The notes under the pieces are model-generated. The model saw nothing but the letters and a program-made list of their open reading frames with translations, ran no database searches and had not been told where the DNA came from. Positions 1-8,614 of a DNA stretch of 64,000 nt are shown here, piece after piece. Source of the DNA: Spirochaetota bacterium (GTDB lineage: Bacteria > Spirochaetota > Spirochaetia > Treponematales > UBA12059); assembly GCA_026398615.1 (NCBI GenBank), contig JAPLSN010000036.1, positions 124,001 through 188,000 of the forward strand, read 5' to 3'. Position numbers and translations under genes: made by a program. Numbering within the stretch: position 1 is the stretch's first letter; each line of letters begins with the position of its first letter.

Positions 1-147
1 GCTCAGGAGTACGACCCTGTCCTTGACGAAGGCCATGATGTCGCTCATGAGGTCGGCGCCGCAGGCCGCGGTCACATCAAGCACGAGGTTGTCTTCTCCT
101 GAATGCACCCTGGCATCCGGAATATCGATTATTTCACGTGCGGTCAT
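1..147 (-). CDS. DRTGG-type regulatory domain protein, N-terminal part
   Basis: The first 49 codons of a minus-strand gene are visible; the rest lies beyond the left edge. The protein begins MTAREIIDIPDARVHSGEDN and continues with LDVTAACGADLMSDIMAFVK. This pattern (GED, DVT, ACGADLMSD) is typical of small DRTGG-domain proteins found near hydrogenase and serine-kinase genes in clostridia and spirochaetes; the domain is related to the N-terminal region of HPr kinase and is thought to bind a ligand. The ATG is read from 147 with only a weak ribosome site. Family assignment is moderate because only the N-terminus is present. Confidence 0.6.
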   Translation of the reverse strand, partial: MTAREIIDIPDARVHSGEDNLVLDVTAACGADLMSDIMAFVKDRVVLLS

Positions 148-224
148 ATCGTGGCGGCATGTAGCGCGTCTCGCGCGCCATCATCAATCGTTCCCGCGAA
201 ATCGCCGACCCGCCAGCATTTCCG

Positions 225-251
225 TAAAGTCGGGAAATGGGGTTCCGATAA
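225..251 (+). promoter_or_regulatory. sigma-28 (FliA) promoter of flaB
   Basis: TAAA (225-228), a 15-nt spacer, then TCCGATAA (244-251). This differs at one base from the flagellar sigma-28 consensus TAAA-N15-GCCGATAA. It lies about 190 nt before flaB, as expected for a late-class flagellar gene. The leader would be about 183 nt and holds several GGA triplets, so post-transcriptional control (for example by CsrA) is possible but is inference only. Confidence 0.8.
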
Positions 252-440
252 CTGTAGATGAAGGTGCAACGGGCGCTCCGGCGTTCGTGGCCGCAGGACG
301 CGGCCTGGATCTTCGCGGTATCACGTTCGCGGGCCTCCGGACTCGGGGGAGGCGAAGTCGAAAATCGACACGATGCCGGCAAGGATGCCGCGACGGACCG
401 TTCAGGCCGTCGGATACTTCAAGGAAAGGGGTGACGGGGT

Positions 441-1301
441 ATGATCATCAATCACAACCTCAGTGCGATGTTCGCAGATCGCTCTCTCAGGGTTTCCAAC
501 AACTCGGTAGACAAGAATATGGAAAAGCTCTCGTCCGGCATGCGGATCAACCGCGCGGGCGACGATGCTTCCGGACTCGCGGTTTCGGAAAAGATGCGGT
601 CGCAGGTCCGCGGGTTGCAGCGAGCCTCCAAGAACGCCCAGGACGGGATTTCCTTCATCCAGACGGCGGAAGGCTTCCTGCAGAACACGCAGGACATCGT
701 CCAGCGCCTCCGCGAACTCGCGGTTCAGGCGTCGAACGGCGTCTACTCGGCCGAAGACCGGATGCAGGTCCAGGTCGAGGTCTCGCAGCTCGTGGACGAG
801 GTGGACAGGCTGGCGAGCCACGCGCAGTTCAACGGGTTGAGCCTGCTCACCGGGCGCTTCGCCCGCGAGACAGGTGAAAATACCATAACGGGGTCGATGT
901 GGTTCCACATCGGCGCCAACATGGACCAGCGCGTACGCGTCTTCATCGGAACCATGACCTCGAAAGCCCTCGGGGTCCGCAACATCGGAGACGACACGCT
1001 CCTTTCGCTGTCGTCCCCGGACAACGCCAACCGCTCCATCGGCGTCCTCGATTCCGCTCTCAAGGCAGTCAGCAAGCAGCGCGCCGATCTCGGCGCCTAC
1101 CAGAACCGCCTCGAGTACGCGATCAAGGGAATAGACGTCGGGGCGGAAAACCTTCAGGCTGCCGAAAGCCGCATCCGCGATGTCGACATGGCCAACGAGA
1201 TGGTCGAGTTCACCAAGAACCGCATCCTCGCCCAGGCCGGAAACGCGATGCTCGCCCAGGCCAACCAGAAGACGCAGCAGGTGCTTCAGCTCCTCCAGTA
1301 A
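441..1301 (+). CDS. flaB: core flagellin FlaB
   Basis: A 286-residue flagellin, the length expected for spirochaete FlaB core proteins, which polymerise into the periplasmic flagellar filament. The N-terminal D0/D1 coiled-coil begins [17 protein letters not shown] and includes the usual [20 protein letters not shown]. The C-terminal D1/D0 block ends in [15 protein letters not shown]. The variable D2/D3 region is essentially missing, as in other FlaB proteins. The start has a good ribosome site (AAGGAAAGG). The gene stands alone between a sigma-28 promoter and a strong terminator, so it is probably monocistronic. It is the best single marker of the host phylum in this window. Confidence 0.97.
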   Translation: MIINHNLSAMFADRSLRVSNNSVDKNMEKLSSGMRINRAGDDASGLAVSEKMRSQVRGLQRASKNAQDGISFIQTAEGFLQNTQDIVQRLRELAVQASNGVYSAEDRMQVQVEVSQLVDEVDRLASHAQFNGLSLLTGRFARETGENTITGSMWFHIGANMDQRVRVFIGTMTSKALGVRNIGDDTLLSLSSPDNANRSIGVLDSALKAVSKQRADLGAYQNRLEYAIKGIDVGAENLQAAESRIRDVDMANEMVEFTKNRILAQAGNAMLAQANQKTQQVLQLLQ

Positions 1302-1327
1302 GGCGGCATCCGCAACGTGACCGAACC

Positions 1328-1358
1328 GGGCGCCCCGATTGGGGCGCCCTTCCTGTTT
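1328..1358 (+). terminator. flaB terminator
   Basis: A perfect 9-bp stem, GGGCGCCCC / GGGGCGCCC, with loop GATT, followed by a T-rich tract (TTCCTGTTT). It starts 27 nt after the flaB stop codon. Confidence 0.9.
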
Positions 1359-1402
1359 ATCAGGATGCTGCCGGGTCTACTTCCGTCCTTACCGGGTTCC
1401 TT

Positions 1403-2101
1403 CTAATAGTTTTCCTGAAGACGGACCTTATCCACCTTGCCGAGCTTCTTCAGTTCGGTGAACAGGTCCTCGTAATCTACTATCGCGGGAACTTTTACGA
1501 GCATGTTGATCCTGGCGGCTTTCTTGGCGAATGAAAGCTCCGCGTCGAAGGTCTGCATCGGGATTCCGAAGCGCTTGAGCACCGCCTCGAGCGAGGATCG
1601 CGGAGGCATCCTGCCCTCGTACCAGAGCTGGAGCAGCTTGTAGCGTTCGGAAGGGAACATCCGCCGTTCGACCTTCTCGACGAAGATGAGGGCCAGCAGC
1701 GACAGGAACAGGCCAACGAGCGAAATTTCCCACATGCCCGCCCCGATGGTGAGACCGAGCGCAGCGACGAACCAGATGGATGCCGCCGTCGTGAGTCCCT
1801 TGACGTTGTTCCCGATCTTGATGAAAGCCCCGGCTCCGAGGAAGCCGATCCCGGATACCACCTGCGCCGCGATGCGGCCGGGATCCTGTCCCGGGGCGAG
1901 TCGCTGCGGCACCCACGCCGAGAGCAGCATGAGCATGGTCGCGCCGAGGCCGATGATTATGTGCGTCCGCAGTCCTGCCGCCTGCCGCCTGGCTTCGCGC
2001 TCGAGGCCGATCAATCCGCAGGCGAGGAAGCTGAATCCCAGCCTGGCCGAGGCGGACGCTATGTCGATCGTGGTTCCTGAAAGCATCTCGATGAAGTCCA
2101 C
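1403..2101 (-). CDS. MgtC/SapB family membrane protein
   Basis: A 232-residue inner-membrane protein. The N-terminal 130 residues carry the MgtC/SapB hallmarks: GLEREARRQAAGLRTHI, ISGIGFLGAGAFIK-like (here VSGIGFLGAGAFIK) and GLTTAASIWFVAALG, spread over about four membrane helices. A soluble C-terminal domain of about 90 residues follows, predicted as ACT-like in this family. MgtC proteins affect magnesium limitation and membrane potential, but a transport function is not established. It starts 3 nt after the stop codon of the DinB-like gene, so the two form one transcription unit. Confidence 0.88.
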   Translation of the reverse strand: MDFIEMLSGTTIDIASASARLGFSFLACGLIGLEREARRQAAGLRTHIIIGLGATMLMLLSAWVPQRLAPGQDPGRIAAQVVSGIGFLGAGAFIKIGNNVKGLTTAASIWFVAALGLTIGAGMWEISLVGLFLSLLALIFVEKVERRMFPSERYKLLQLWYEGRMPPRSSLEAVLKRFGIPMQTFDAELSFAKKAARINMLVKVPAIVDYEDLFTELKKLGKVDKVRLQENY

Positions 2102-2104
2102 GGT

Positions 2105-2590
2105 TCAAACGCTCCCTGCCGCGTCGAGGTTGCGGTCGATGTAGGCCTTGTGGAAACCGGCATGGTCGCGGTATAGCGTGAGCACCGCGACGATATCCAT
2201 TTTCCCGCGCACAGGGTGCTGGATATGGTATGCGGACCAATCCTCTTCCGCGATGGCCCTCAGCCCGGCCGCGAGGAAAGACCTGAGGGAAACCGCGATT
2301 TCGAGACAACGGGGTCCGTCCATGAGGTCGTAGCGGAGCCGCGAACGCCACGCCTCCTCCTTCCATACCGGAACCGCGACCCCAGGTTCAGCCGTCGCTC
2401 CACGCAGCCTGAACACCATGTTGGCGTCCGCGTCCAGAAGGTGCACGAGATGCTCGTCGATGGACCAGGCGCCCTCGATGGGGGGTATGTACTTGCGGAT
2501 TTTCGGGGAAGCCTTGGCCACCGCGGAGCGGATGGCGTCATACGCGTTCTCGAATTCGGAAACGAGCTTCAGTCTTTCTTCAACCGTCAT
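2105..2590 (-). CDS. DinB superfamily protein
   Basis: A 161-residue protein of the DinB/YfiT four-helix-bundle superfamily, many members of which bind a divalent metal through three histidines and act as thiol-dependent transferases. Candidate metal ligands are in SIDEHLVHLLDAD and, near the C-terminus, RDHAGFHKAYIDRN. The chosen ATG follows a clear GGAGGGATCC ribosome site; longer upstream reading in the same frame has no such signal and is low-complexity. It overlaps nothing and is spaced 3 nt from the downstream mgtC-like gene. Substrate unknown. Confidence 0.8.
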   Translation of the reverse strand: MTVEERLKLVSEFENAYDAIRSAVAKASPKIRKYIPPIEGAWSIDEHLVHLLDADANMVFRLRGATAEPGVAVPVWKEEAWRSRLRYDLMDGPRCLEIAVSLRSFLAAGLRAIAEEDWSAYHIQHPVRGKMDIVAVLTLYRDHAGFHKAYIDRNLDAAGSV

Positions 2591-2701
2591 GGATCCCTCC
2601 GGGCGGCCACCGGCCGCGAAAGAACCATTGTACCAGCATGCCGTGGATTCATGAAGGGGGGATTCCCCGCGAGCGGTCGGACCAGCTGCCCGGAGAATAT
2701 T

Positions 2702-2730
2702 GAAAACGGCGGATCCTTCCGGACCCGCCG
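2702..2730 (-). terminator. terminator of the rnf operon
   Basis: On the minus strand GGCGGGTCC-GGAA-GGATCCGCC forms a 9-bp stem with one G:T pair, followed by GTTTTC. It lies about 110 nt beyond the rnfB stop codon. The T tract is short, so confidence is moderate. Confidence 0.6.
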
Positions 2731-2839
2731 CGCTATGGAAAGCGGCAATTCCCGGGGCCGGTTCATCGCCGGTCCCAGGAACTCCGCCAAGGCGCCCTCC
2801 CGCACGCATGGGCCGCGCGGCACGGACGCATTTCCCGGT

Positions 2840-3685
2840 CTACACCGCTGCCGCGGTTTCCACCACCTCGACATCGGTTTTGACTCCGTCGAGGAGCCTG
2901 TAACACTTCGTGGGGCATTTCTGGACGCAGATTCCGCAGTTCGTGCACTTCGCGTAATCCGTGACAGGTATGCCGTTGACCATGGCTATGCACTGTTCCG
3001 GGCAGTTCTTCACGCAGGCATCGCACTTGATGCATCCGACCTTGCAGGTCTTGAGGACGGTGGCCTTCACGACAGCGCGGTTGGAGCAGAGCACGACCGA
3101 TCCGACGCGCGCTTTCGGCGTCATGGCGAACAGGAGCTGCGGGCATTCCTGGGCACACATCCCGCAGCCGCTGCATTTCGAATAGTCGACGTGCGGCAGG
3201 CCGTCATCGCCCATGGAGAGCGCATCGAACTTGCAAACATTCACGCAGTCGCCGAAACCCTGGCAGCCGAAGGCGCAAAGCTTCACGCTCCCCGCGGAAA
3301 GCTTCGAAGCCCGGCAGGTCGGAATCCCGACGTACTCGCCTTTCGCGGGCGCGACGGCCTTCGTGCCCCTGCAAAGCAGGACGGCGACGACGGACTCGGA
3401 AGCGGCATTCACGCCCATGATGGCCGCGAGCCGCTCGGCCGCATCCTTGCCGCCCGGTGCGCACTTCGTGACCGGCGCATTGCCCGCCGCCACGGCCTCG
3501 GCGTACCCGTCGCAGCCTGGATAACCGCAGCCGCCGCAGTTCACGCCCGGGAGGGCGGCCCGTACTGCGCCCACTTTCGGATCGCGAACGACCTTGAATA
3601 TCTCCTGGAAAAGCGCCAGGAGCCCGCCAAGCGTGAAGGCGAGGATGGCCGAAAACCCGAAGGTTATCAGGATGACCTTGATCAT
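2840..3685 (-). CDS. rnfB: Rnf complex ferredoxin-like subunit RnfB
   Basis: A 281-residue iron-sulfur subunit of the Rnf ferredoxin:NAD+ oxidoreductase, thought to receive electrons from ferredoxin. It has an N-terminal membrane helix (residues 4-27). A four-cysteine 4Fe-4S domain follows (C50, C53, C58, C75; VNCGGCGYPGCDGYAEAV). The C-terminal part carries several ferredoxin-type motifs: CSGCGMCAQECP, CIKCDACVKNCP and CTNCGICVQKCP. It is the last gene of rnfCDGEAB, 12 nt after rnfA. Length and cluster count fit bacterial RnfB. Confidence 0.97.
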   Translation of the reverse strand: MIKVILITFGFSAILAFTLGGLLALFQEIFKVVRDPKVGAVRAALPGVNCGGCGYPGCDGYAEAVAAGNAPVTKCAPGGKDAAERLAAIMGVNAASESVVAVLLCRGTKAVAPAKGEYVGIPTCRASKLSAGSVKLCAFGCQGFGDCVNVCKFDALSMGDDGLPHVDYSKCSGCGMCAQECPQLLFAMTPKARVGSVVLCSNRAVVKATVLKTCKVGCIKCDACVKNCPEQCIAMVNGIPVTDYAKCTNCGICVQKCPTKCYRLLDGVKTDVEVVETAAAV

Positions 3686-3697
3686 TTCGTCCCTCCC

Positions 3698-4273
3698 TTA
3701 CTTTATGAGCCCGGCGAAGCCCATGAAAGCGACGGCCAGGAGGCTCGTCGCCGCGAACAGTATCGGCGTGCCCTGCAGGAATTTCGGGATCGGGCTCGTC
3801 CGCGTGCGTTCGCGGACTCCGGCGAGGAGGACCATCGAGATCAGGTAGCCGACCGCCACGCCGACGGAGTACACGACCGCCTCGGCAAAATCGTAGCCCT
3901 TCGTGATGTTGTCGAAGGTGACCGCGAGGATGGCGCAGTTCGTCGTGATGAGGGGAAGATAGATGCCCATCGCGGTGTAGAGTCCGGGCACGTTCTTCTT
4001 GAGGTAGAACTCCACGAGCTGTACAAGCGCCGCGATCACGATGATGAACACGAGGATCTGGAGGAACTCGATGTGGAGCGGCACCAGGATCAGGTGGTAG
4101 ATCGGGTAGGTCGCGGCCGTGGCAAGCACCGTCACGAAGGTGACGGCGAATCCCATGCCCACCGACTGGCCGACGTCCGCCGTCATCCCGACATAGGAGC
4201 ACAGCGCCAGGAAGCGCATGAGCACCACGTTGTCGATGAGGAGGGCGGTCAGGAAGATCTTGACGAGGTTCAT
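3698..4273 (-). CDS. rnfA: Rnf complex membrane subunit RnfA
   Basis: A 191-residue integral membrane subunit with six predicted helices, paralogous to RnfE. The start MNLVKIFLTALLIDNVVLMRF is the usual RnfA N-terminus; a longer in-frame reading upstream belongs to the overlapping rnfE in another frame. The NCAILAVTF segment holds the conserved half-channel cysteine that, with RnfE, coordinates a membrane-embedded Fe-S cluster in known complexes. The start overlaps the rnfE stop by four bases (ATGA), indicating translational coupling. Confidence 0.96.
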   Translation of the reverse strand: MNLVKIFLTALLIDNVVLMRFLALCSYVGMTADVGQSVGMGFAVTFVTVLATAATYPIYHLILVPLHIEFLQILVFIIVIAALVQLVEFYLKKNVPGLYTAMGIYLPLITTNCAILAVTFDNITKGYDFAEAVVYSVGVAVGYLISMVLLAGVRERTRTSPIPKFLQGTPILFAATSLLAVAFMGFAGLIK

Positions 4274-4911
4274 GCGACGGCCTCCTTGCCGGACTTGCCG
4301 GCCCTGGCGCCGGCGTTGTCGATGAGTTTCTTGAGCCAGATGTTCATGGAGATGAAGAGGGCGAACACGAGGAAGCCACCGGGCGGCAGCGTGAAGAACA
4401 GGATCGGCTGGTAGCTGTCCGGCATGATCTGGAAACCGAGGATCTTCCCGTCGCCGAGGAGCTCCCGGATGGCGGCGATGCCGAGGAGGACCCAGGTGTA
4501 GCCGAGCCCCATGCCGATCGAGTCGATCACGCATGCGAACACGCCTTCCTTCGAGGAGAAGGCTTCGACGCGCCCCATGATGATGCAGTTGACCACGATG
4601 AGCGGGATGAACACGCCCATGGCCTCGGAAAGCGCGGGGGTCCACGCCTTCATCGAGAGGTCGACGATCGTCGTGAACGCGGCGATGACGATGATGAAGA
4701 TCGGGATCCGGATCGAGTTCGGGATCAGCTTCCGGAACATGGATATGATGACCTCGGAGCAGAGGAGGACGAAGGTCATCGCCAGGCCCATCCCGATGCC
4801 GTTCGCCATGTTGTTCGTGACCGCGAGCGCGGAGCAGAGCCCGATCATCAGCATGAGGAGCGGGTTGTCCGAGATGAGGCCGGCGGTGAATATCTTCAGG
4901 TAACGCTTCAT
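4270..4911 (-). CDS. rnfE: Rnf complex membrane subunit RnfE
   Basis: A 213-residue membrane protein with about six helices; begins MKRYLKIFTAGLISDNPLLM, characteristic of RnfE/NqrD. The IVVNCIIMGRVEAF segment carries the conserved cysteine opposite that of RnfA. It overlaps rnfG by four bases upstream and rnfA by four bases downstream. With RnfA, D and G it forms the membrane part that couples electron transfer to Na+ or H+ export. Confidence 0.96.
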   Translation of the reverse strand: MKRYLKIFTAGLISDNPLLMLMIGLCSALAVTNNMANGIGMGLAMTFVLLCSEVIISMFRKLIPNSIRIPIFIIVIAAFTTIVDLSMKAWTPALSEAMGVFIPLIVVNCIIMGRVEAFSSKEGVFACVIDSIGMGLGYTWVLLGIAAIRELLGDGKILGFQIMPDSYQPILFFTLPPGGFLVFALFISMNIWLKKLIDNAGARAGKSGKEAVA

Positions 4912-5513
4912 TGCTTTCCTCCGTGAGCCGCGAGGTACGCGGTCGCCGCGTCGCCCGCCTGCTTCACGATCACCGCGATGCCGCGGCTCGTGATGGTCGA
5001 CGCCGTGATCGCGATAACGTCCTTTTTGGCCTCGAAAGGATCGGACAGCGGCTTGCCGCGGAACTGGCCGGGGAAGGTTGTTTTCGAAGCCTTGTCGACG
5101 TAGTAGTTCGGGTTCTTCGCGTTGGCGCCGAGTCCCGGCGTGTCCTTGTTGTCGAGGACGATGACGCCCGCGACTTTCGCGTCGGATCCGACCCCGACGA
5201 GCAGGACGGTATCTCCTCCGTACGTGGGACCAGCGGCCTTGACCGCCAGACCGATGCTCTGGCCGCCTTTCGAAACGAGGTACGCGGACGCGAACTTGAC
5301 GGCGCCCGCTCCGGCCGGGAATTCCGGCACCATTTCGAAGCTTTCGGCGCCCGCAAAGAGGTTTTTAAGCGACTGTTCGGTGCGTCGCGCGTCGAGGCCG
5401 TCGATGATCGGCTTCGTGACCTGGTTCACGAACGCGAGACCGACGCAGGCGACGACGGTGAATGCCGTGAGGATGAGGCCCAGCCTGATGACGTCCTTGA
5501 GAAGGGTCTTCAT
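4908..5513 (-). CDS. rnfG: Rnf complex FMN-binding subunit RnfG
   Basis: A 201-residue subunit with one N-terminal membrane anchor (residues about 10-30) and an extracytoplasmic FMN-binding domain. The FMN is normally bound covalently to a threonine in an S/T-rich motif; here the candidate is ITASTITSRGIAV near residue 170. The GLGANAKNPNY segment upstream is also typical. It shares ATGA-type overlaps with both rnfD and rnfE. Confidence 0.95.
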   Translation of the reverse strand: MKTLLKDVIRLGLILTAFTVVACVGLAFVNQVTKPIIDGLDARRTEQSLKNLFAGAESFEMVPEFPAGAGAVKFASAYLVSKGGQSIGLAVKAAGPTYGGDTVLLVGVGSDAKVAGVIVLDNKDTPGLGANAKNPNYYVDKASKTTFPGQFRGKPLSDPFEAKKDVIAITASTITSRGIAVIVKQAGDAATAYLAAHGGKQ

Positions 5514-6511
5514 TTCACGGCCTCCTTCGCGGCGGCCGGCTCGGGCGGCCGGACCTTGCCGTACCTGGGCACCCTGAGCTTGTCCATGTAGGGCGCGACG
5601 GAGTTCATGATGAGGATGCCGTAGGTGACGCCCTCCGGGAACCCGCCGAACTTCCTGATGAGCGCCGTGATCACGCCGGCGCCAGCGCCGAACAGCGCCT
5701 TACCCGCTGGGGTGATCGGCGAGGTGGAGTAGTCGGTGGCCATGAAGATGGCCCCGAAGGCCAGGCCGCCGGACAGGAAGGCGAAAACCGGGTCCGTGCC
5801 GAGCAGCCAGGAGACCAGGACGGCCGAAGCCATCATCGCGACGGGGGTTATCCACTGGATGACGCCGAGCGCCAGGAGAAGGGCACCGCCTAGCAGGATG
5901 AGCATGATGGAGCTCTCTCCTATGCAGCCCGAGCGGGCGCCGATGAAGAGTTTCAGGTAGAGGCTCCCGATGTCGGTGGCGCCCACGCTGGCCGCCACGT
6001 CCTGGAGGGTTCCGCCGAGCTTGAGCACGTTGAGCGGCGTCGCGGTCGTCGTCGCATCGACTATCGGGCCGAAGGGCTTGTGCCAGGTGGTGATGGCTGC
6101 CGGGAAGCTCATGAGGAGGATGGCGCGGCCGACGAGGGCGGGGTTGAACGGGTTTGCGCCGATACCGCCGAAGAATTCCTTCGCGAACACGGTGGCGAAG
6201 ATCCCGCCGAGGGCCGCCATCCACCAGGAGGTGGAAACCGGCAGTATGAGTGCGAGAAGGAGCCCGGTCAGGACCGCCGAGAGGTCGCCGATCCGGGGTT
6301 TCTTGCCGATCGCCAGGTCGAAGAGGAATTCTCCGAGCACGGCGGCCGCGATCGAAGAGACGATCACGACGACCGCGGGGATTCCGTAGAGCAGGACGCC
6401 GTACGCCGTCGCAGGCGCGAGCGCAAGTATGACGGCGAGCATGATCTTCCGCACATCCACGTTCGCGAAGACATGCGGGCTCGACGAAAGAAGCATGCTA
6501 TTTGCGGGCAC
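5510..6511 (-). CDS. rnfD: Rnf complex membrane subunit RnfD
   Basis: A 333-residue polytopic subunit related to NqrB. Visible hallmarks are GGIGANPFNPALVGRA, the covalent FMN region TTTATPLNVLK, and SGCIGESSIMLILLGG. It overlaps the end of rnfC by 14 nt, and the next gene rnfG by four. A second in-frame Met six codons in (MLLSSS) is a possible alternative start that would remove most of the overlap with rnfC. Confidence 0.95.
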   Translation of the reverse strand: MPANSMLLSSSPHVFANVDVRKIMLAVILALAPATAYGVLLYGIPAVVVIVSSIAAAVLGEFLFDLAIGKKPRIGDLSAVLTGLLLALILPVSTSWWMAALGGIFATVFAKEFFGGIGANPFNPALVGRAILLMSFPAAITTWHKPFGPIVDATTTATPLNVLKLGGTLQDVAASVGATDIGSLYLKLFIGARSGCIGESSIMLILLGGALLLALGVIQWITPVAMMASAVLVSWLLGTDPVFAFLSGGLAFGAIFMATDYSTSPITPAGKALFGAGAGVITALIRKFGGFPEGVTYGILIMNSVAPYMDKLRVPRYGKVRPPEPAAAKEAVK

Positions 6512-7844
6512 TCTGGGCCTCCTTCTGCTTTTTGCCTCTCAGGAGCTGCTTCCCGACGCGGAAGCGCTGCACCAGCCGGACGCGGGAAGGGCAGACGAAC
6601 GAGCAGGTTCCGCACTCGATGCAGTCGAGGAGCCCGATCGCCTCGGCGTCCTCGAGATCGTTTGCCAGGAGCGATTCGTTGATGAGGGCTGGCGACAGTC
6701 GGCACGAGCAGGTGCGCATGCAGCGGCCGCAGCGGATGCAGGTTCCTTCCTCGGAAGCTTCCGCTTCGGCCCTGTCCATGAGAAGGACGCCGGAGGTGTT
6801 CTTCTGTATCGGGAAGGCGTAGTTCGGCACGGAGACGCCCATCATGGGACCGCCGGCCACGATGCAACGGAGCGAGGCGTCGTTCACCTTCACGATCGCC
6901 GGCACGAGGTCGGCGACAAGCGTCCCGATCGGCGCGACGAGATTCTTCGGTGTTTCGCAGGCGCCGCCCGTGATCGTGAAGGCACGCTCGATGAGGGGTA
7001 TGCCTTTCGTGAATGCGTCGGCTATGGCCTTGAGCGTCCCCACGTTGGAGACGACGCAGCCCACGTCCATCGGGAGGCCTCCGGACGGCACTTCCTTCCC
7101 GGTGATGGCGGTGATCAGCATCTTCTCGCCGCCCTGGGGATACTTCGTGGTCAGCACCTGGATCGAGATGTCGAGCCCGTGGCCGCGCTTCGCGATCGCG
7201 TCCCCGATCCCGGCTACCAGTTGAGCCTTGTTGTCCTCGAGTCCGACGACGCCCTTCTTCACGCCGAGCGCCTTCATGACGATGGCGAGGCCTTCGACGA
7301 CGTCGCCGCCGTTCTCTGCGAGCGTCCGCTCGTCGATCGTGAGGTAGGGTTCGCACTCGGCGGCGTTCGCGATGACGACGTCGATCGTCTTTCCGGGCGG
7401 GGGCGAAAACTTGACGTGGGCCGGGAAACCGGCGCCACCCATCCCGACGATGCCGGCCTCGTGGATGCGGGCGAGGGCTTCTTCCTTCGTGCAGGCGAAG
7501 CCGTCGAGCGGCGGCAGGAAGTCGGTCGCGTCGGAACCGTCGCTTTCGATCACGATGCACATGCCGTCGATGTTGTTGGGTTGCATGCGCGGCTCGATCT
7601 TCTTCACGACGCCCGCGATGGAGGCGTGGACGGGCACCGTCATCTTGGCCTCGGCGTCGGCGATCTTCTGGCCTCGCTTGACGACGTCCCCGACCTTGAC
7701 CAGGGGATGGATCGGCGCGCCGAAGTGCTGGTTGACGGGAATGACGACTTGCTTGACGGACCGTACGTACTCCAGGGGGAGCCCTTCGGTCCGTTCCTTT
7801 CTCTCGGGCGGATGGGCGCCGCCCCGGAACGTTTTTTTCTTCAT
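6498..7844 (-). CDS. rnfC: Rnf complex NADH-binding subunit RnfC
   Basis: A 448-residue peripheral subunit, first gene of the rnf operon. It carries the FMN/NADH-binding loop GMGGAGFPAHVKF, the complex-I 51-kDa-like fold, and two 4Fe-4S motifs near the C-terminus (CIRCGRCMRTCSC and CIECGTCSFVCPSRV). It exchanges electrons with NAD+/NADH, while ferredoxin is handled by RnfB. The start has a good ribosome site (AAGGAGACTACAACGACC). The order C-D-G-E-A-B is the common bacterial arrangement. Confidence 0.97.
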   Translation of the reverse strand: MKKKTFRGGAHPPERKERTEGLPLEYVRSVKQVVIPVNQHFGAPIHPLVKVGDVVKRGQKIADAEAKMTVPVHASIAGVVKKIEPRMQPNNIDGMCIVIESDGSDATDFLPPLDGFACTKEEALARIHEAGIVGMGGAGFPAHVKFSPPPGKTIDVVIANAAECEPYLTIDERTLAENGGDVVEGLAIVMKALGVKKGVVGLEDNKAQLVAGIGDAIAKRGHGLDISIQVLTTKYPQGGEKMLITAITGKEVPSGGLPMDVGCVVSNVGTLKAIADAFTKGIPLIERAFTITGGACETPKNLVAPIGTLVADLVPAIVKVNDASLRCIVAGGPMMGVSVPNYAFPIQKNTSGVLLMDRAEAEASEEGTCIRCGRCMRTCSCRLSPALINESLLANDLEDAEAIGLLDCIECGTCSFVCPSRVRLVQRFRVGKQLLRGKKQKEAQSARK

Positions 7845-7990
7845 GGTCGTTGTAGTCTCCTTGTAGGACGATCCGACCGAGGGCAGGAGCCTCGAAGTTC
7901 GGAGAGAGTCGATCCGGAAAGCACGGGATTGATGCGGAGCGCCGAAGGTGTGACGGGATCACCATCTACACCGGCGTGGACGGCACAGGA

Positions 7991-8018
7991 TATATTCTAC
8001 GGTAGGAATACGTCAAGT
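7991..8018 (-). promoter_or_regulatory. probable sigma-70 promoter of the rnf operon
   Basis: On the minus strand TTGACG (8018-8013), a 16-nt spacer and TATATC (7996-7991), in an AT-rich patch of a GC-rich genome. It is about 150 nt upstream of rnfC. No other good -35/-10 pair was seen in the gap. Confidence 0.6.
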
Positions 8019-8076
8019 ATAATTCCATTTCCAGCGTATTGCGGACATTCACTATCGCATGAAAAACGTTTCACGA

Positions 8077-8490
8077 TCATTTCCTTATCCTCACAAGCAA
8101 TTCCACCAGCGCAAAGACCTCCCTGAACGATTTTTCGTCGGTGACCGTGAACCGGACGGCGAAACCTTCCGGAAATTCCTTGGCGTCCGCGATCACCCTC
8201 CTGGTTTTTTCCGGTAGCGCCTCTGCGGCGAATTCAGCCTTTTCGGCCTTCCTGAGCGAAAAACCAAGGTGAAAATATCCGTTATACGGTGTCATCCACA
8301 AGAACGCCTTTTTCTTCCTGATGACCTTCAAGGTCCAGCCGTACCTACGGTTGTAGTATTTCCATTCCTGGGAAAATTCCCCCGTGTAACGAACCAGCGC
8401 CTCGAAGAACGCAAAACTCCGCGCCAATGCGGCGCGCAAGGATTCTTCGTTCGGCATCCTGGCCTTGTCTATGAATACCCGTTCTTCCAT
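8077..8490 (-). CDS. DUF3788 family protein
   Basis: A 137-residue soluble protein of unknown function. It matches the DUF3788 pattern: an N-terminal helix ending FAFFEALVRYTG, then EWKYYNRRYGWTLKV, RKKKAFLWMTPYNGYFHLGF and a C-terminal ALVELLVRIR. The ATG at 8490 is preferred because GAGGTTGCC precedes it; a start 15 codons earlier lacks a ribosome site. It is a single gene in the same direction as corA, upstream of the rnf promoter. Members often occur singly and have no assigned activity. Confidence 0.75.
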   Translation of the reverse strand: MEERVFIDKARMPNEESLRAALARSFAFFEALVRYTGEFSQEWKYYNRRYGWTLKVIRKKKAFLWMTPYNGYFHLGFSLRKAEKAEFAAEALPEKTRRVIADAKEFPEGFAVRFTVTDEKSFREVFALVELLVRIRK

Positions 8491-8614
8491 GGCAACCTCG
8501 AAGTTCAGCATTGATTGATTCCGGATCCGCTGCAACGGGATGTGAGACTGGCGTTGGCCCGTAGCAGGATGTTGAAAACCTCACGTTTTTCTACATCCTG
8601 TCAGTGCACCCGTC

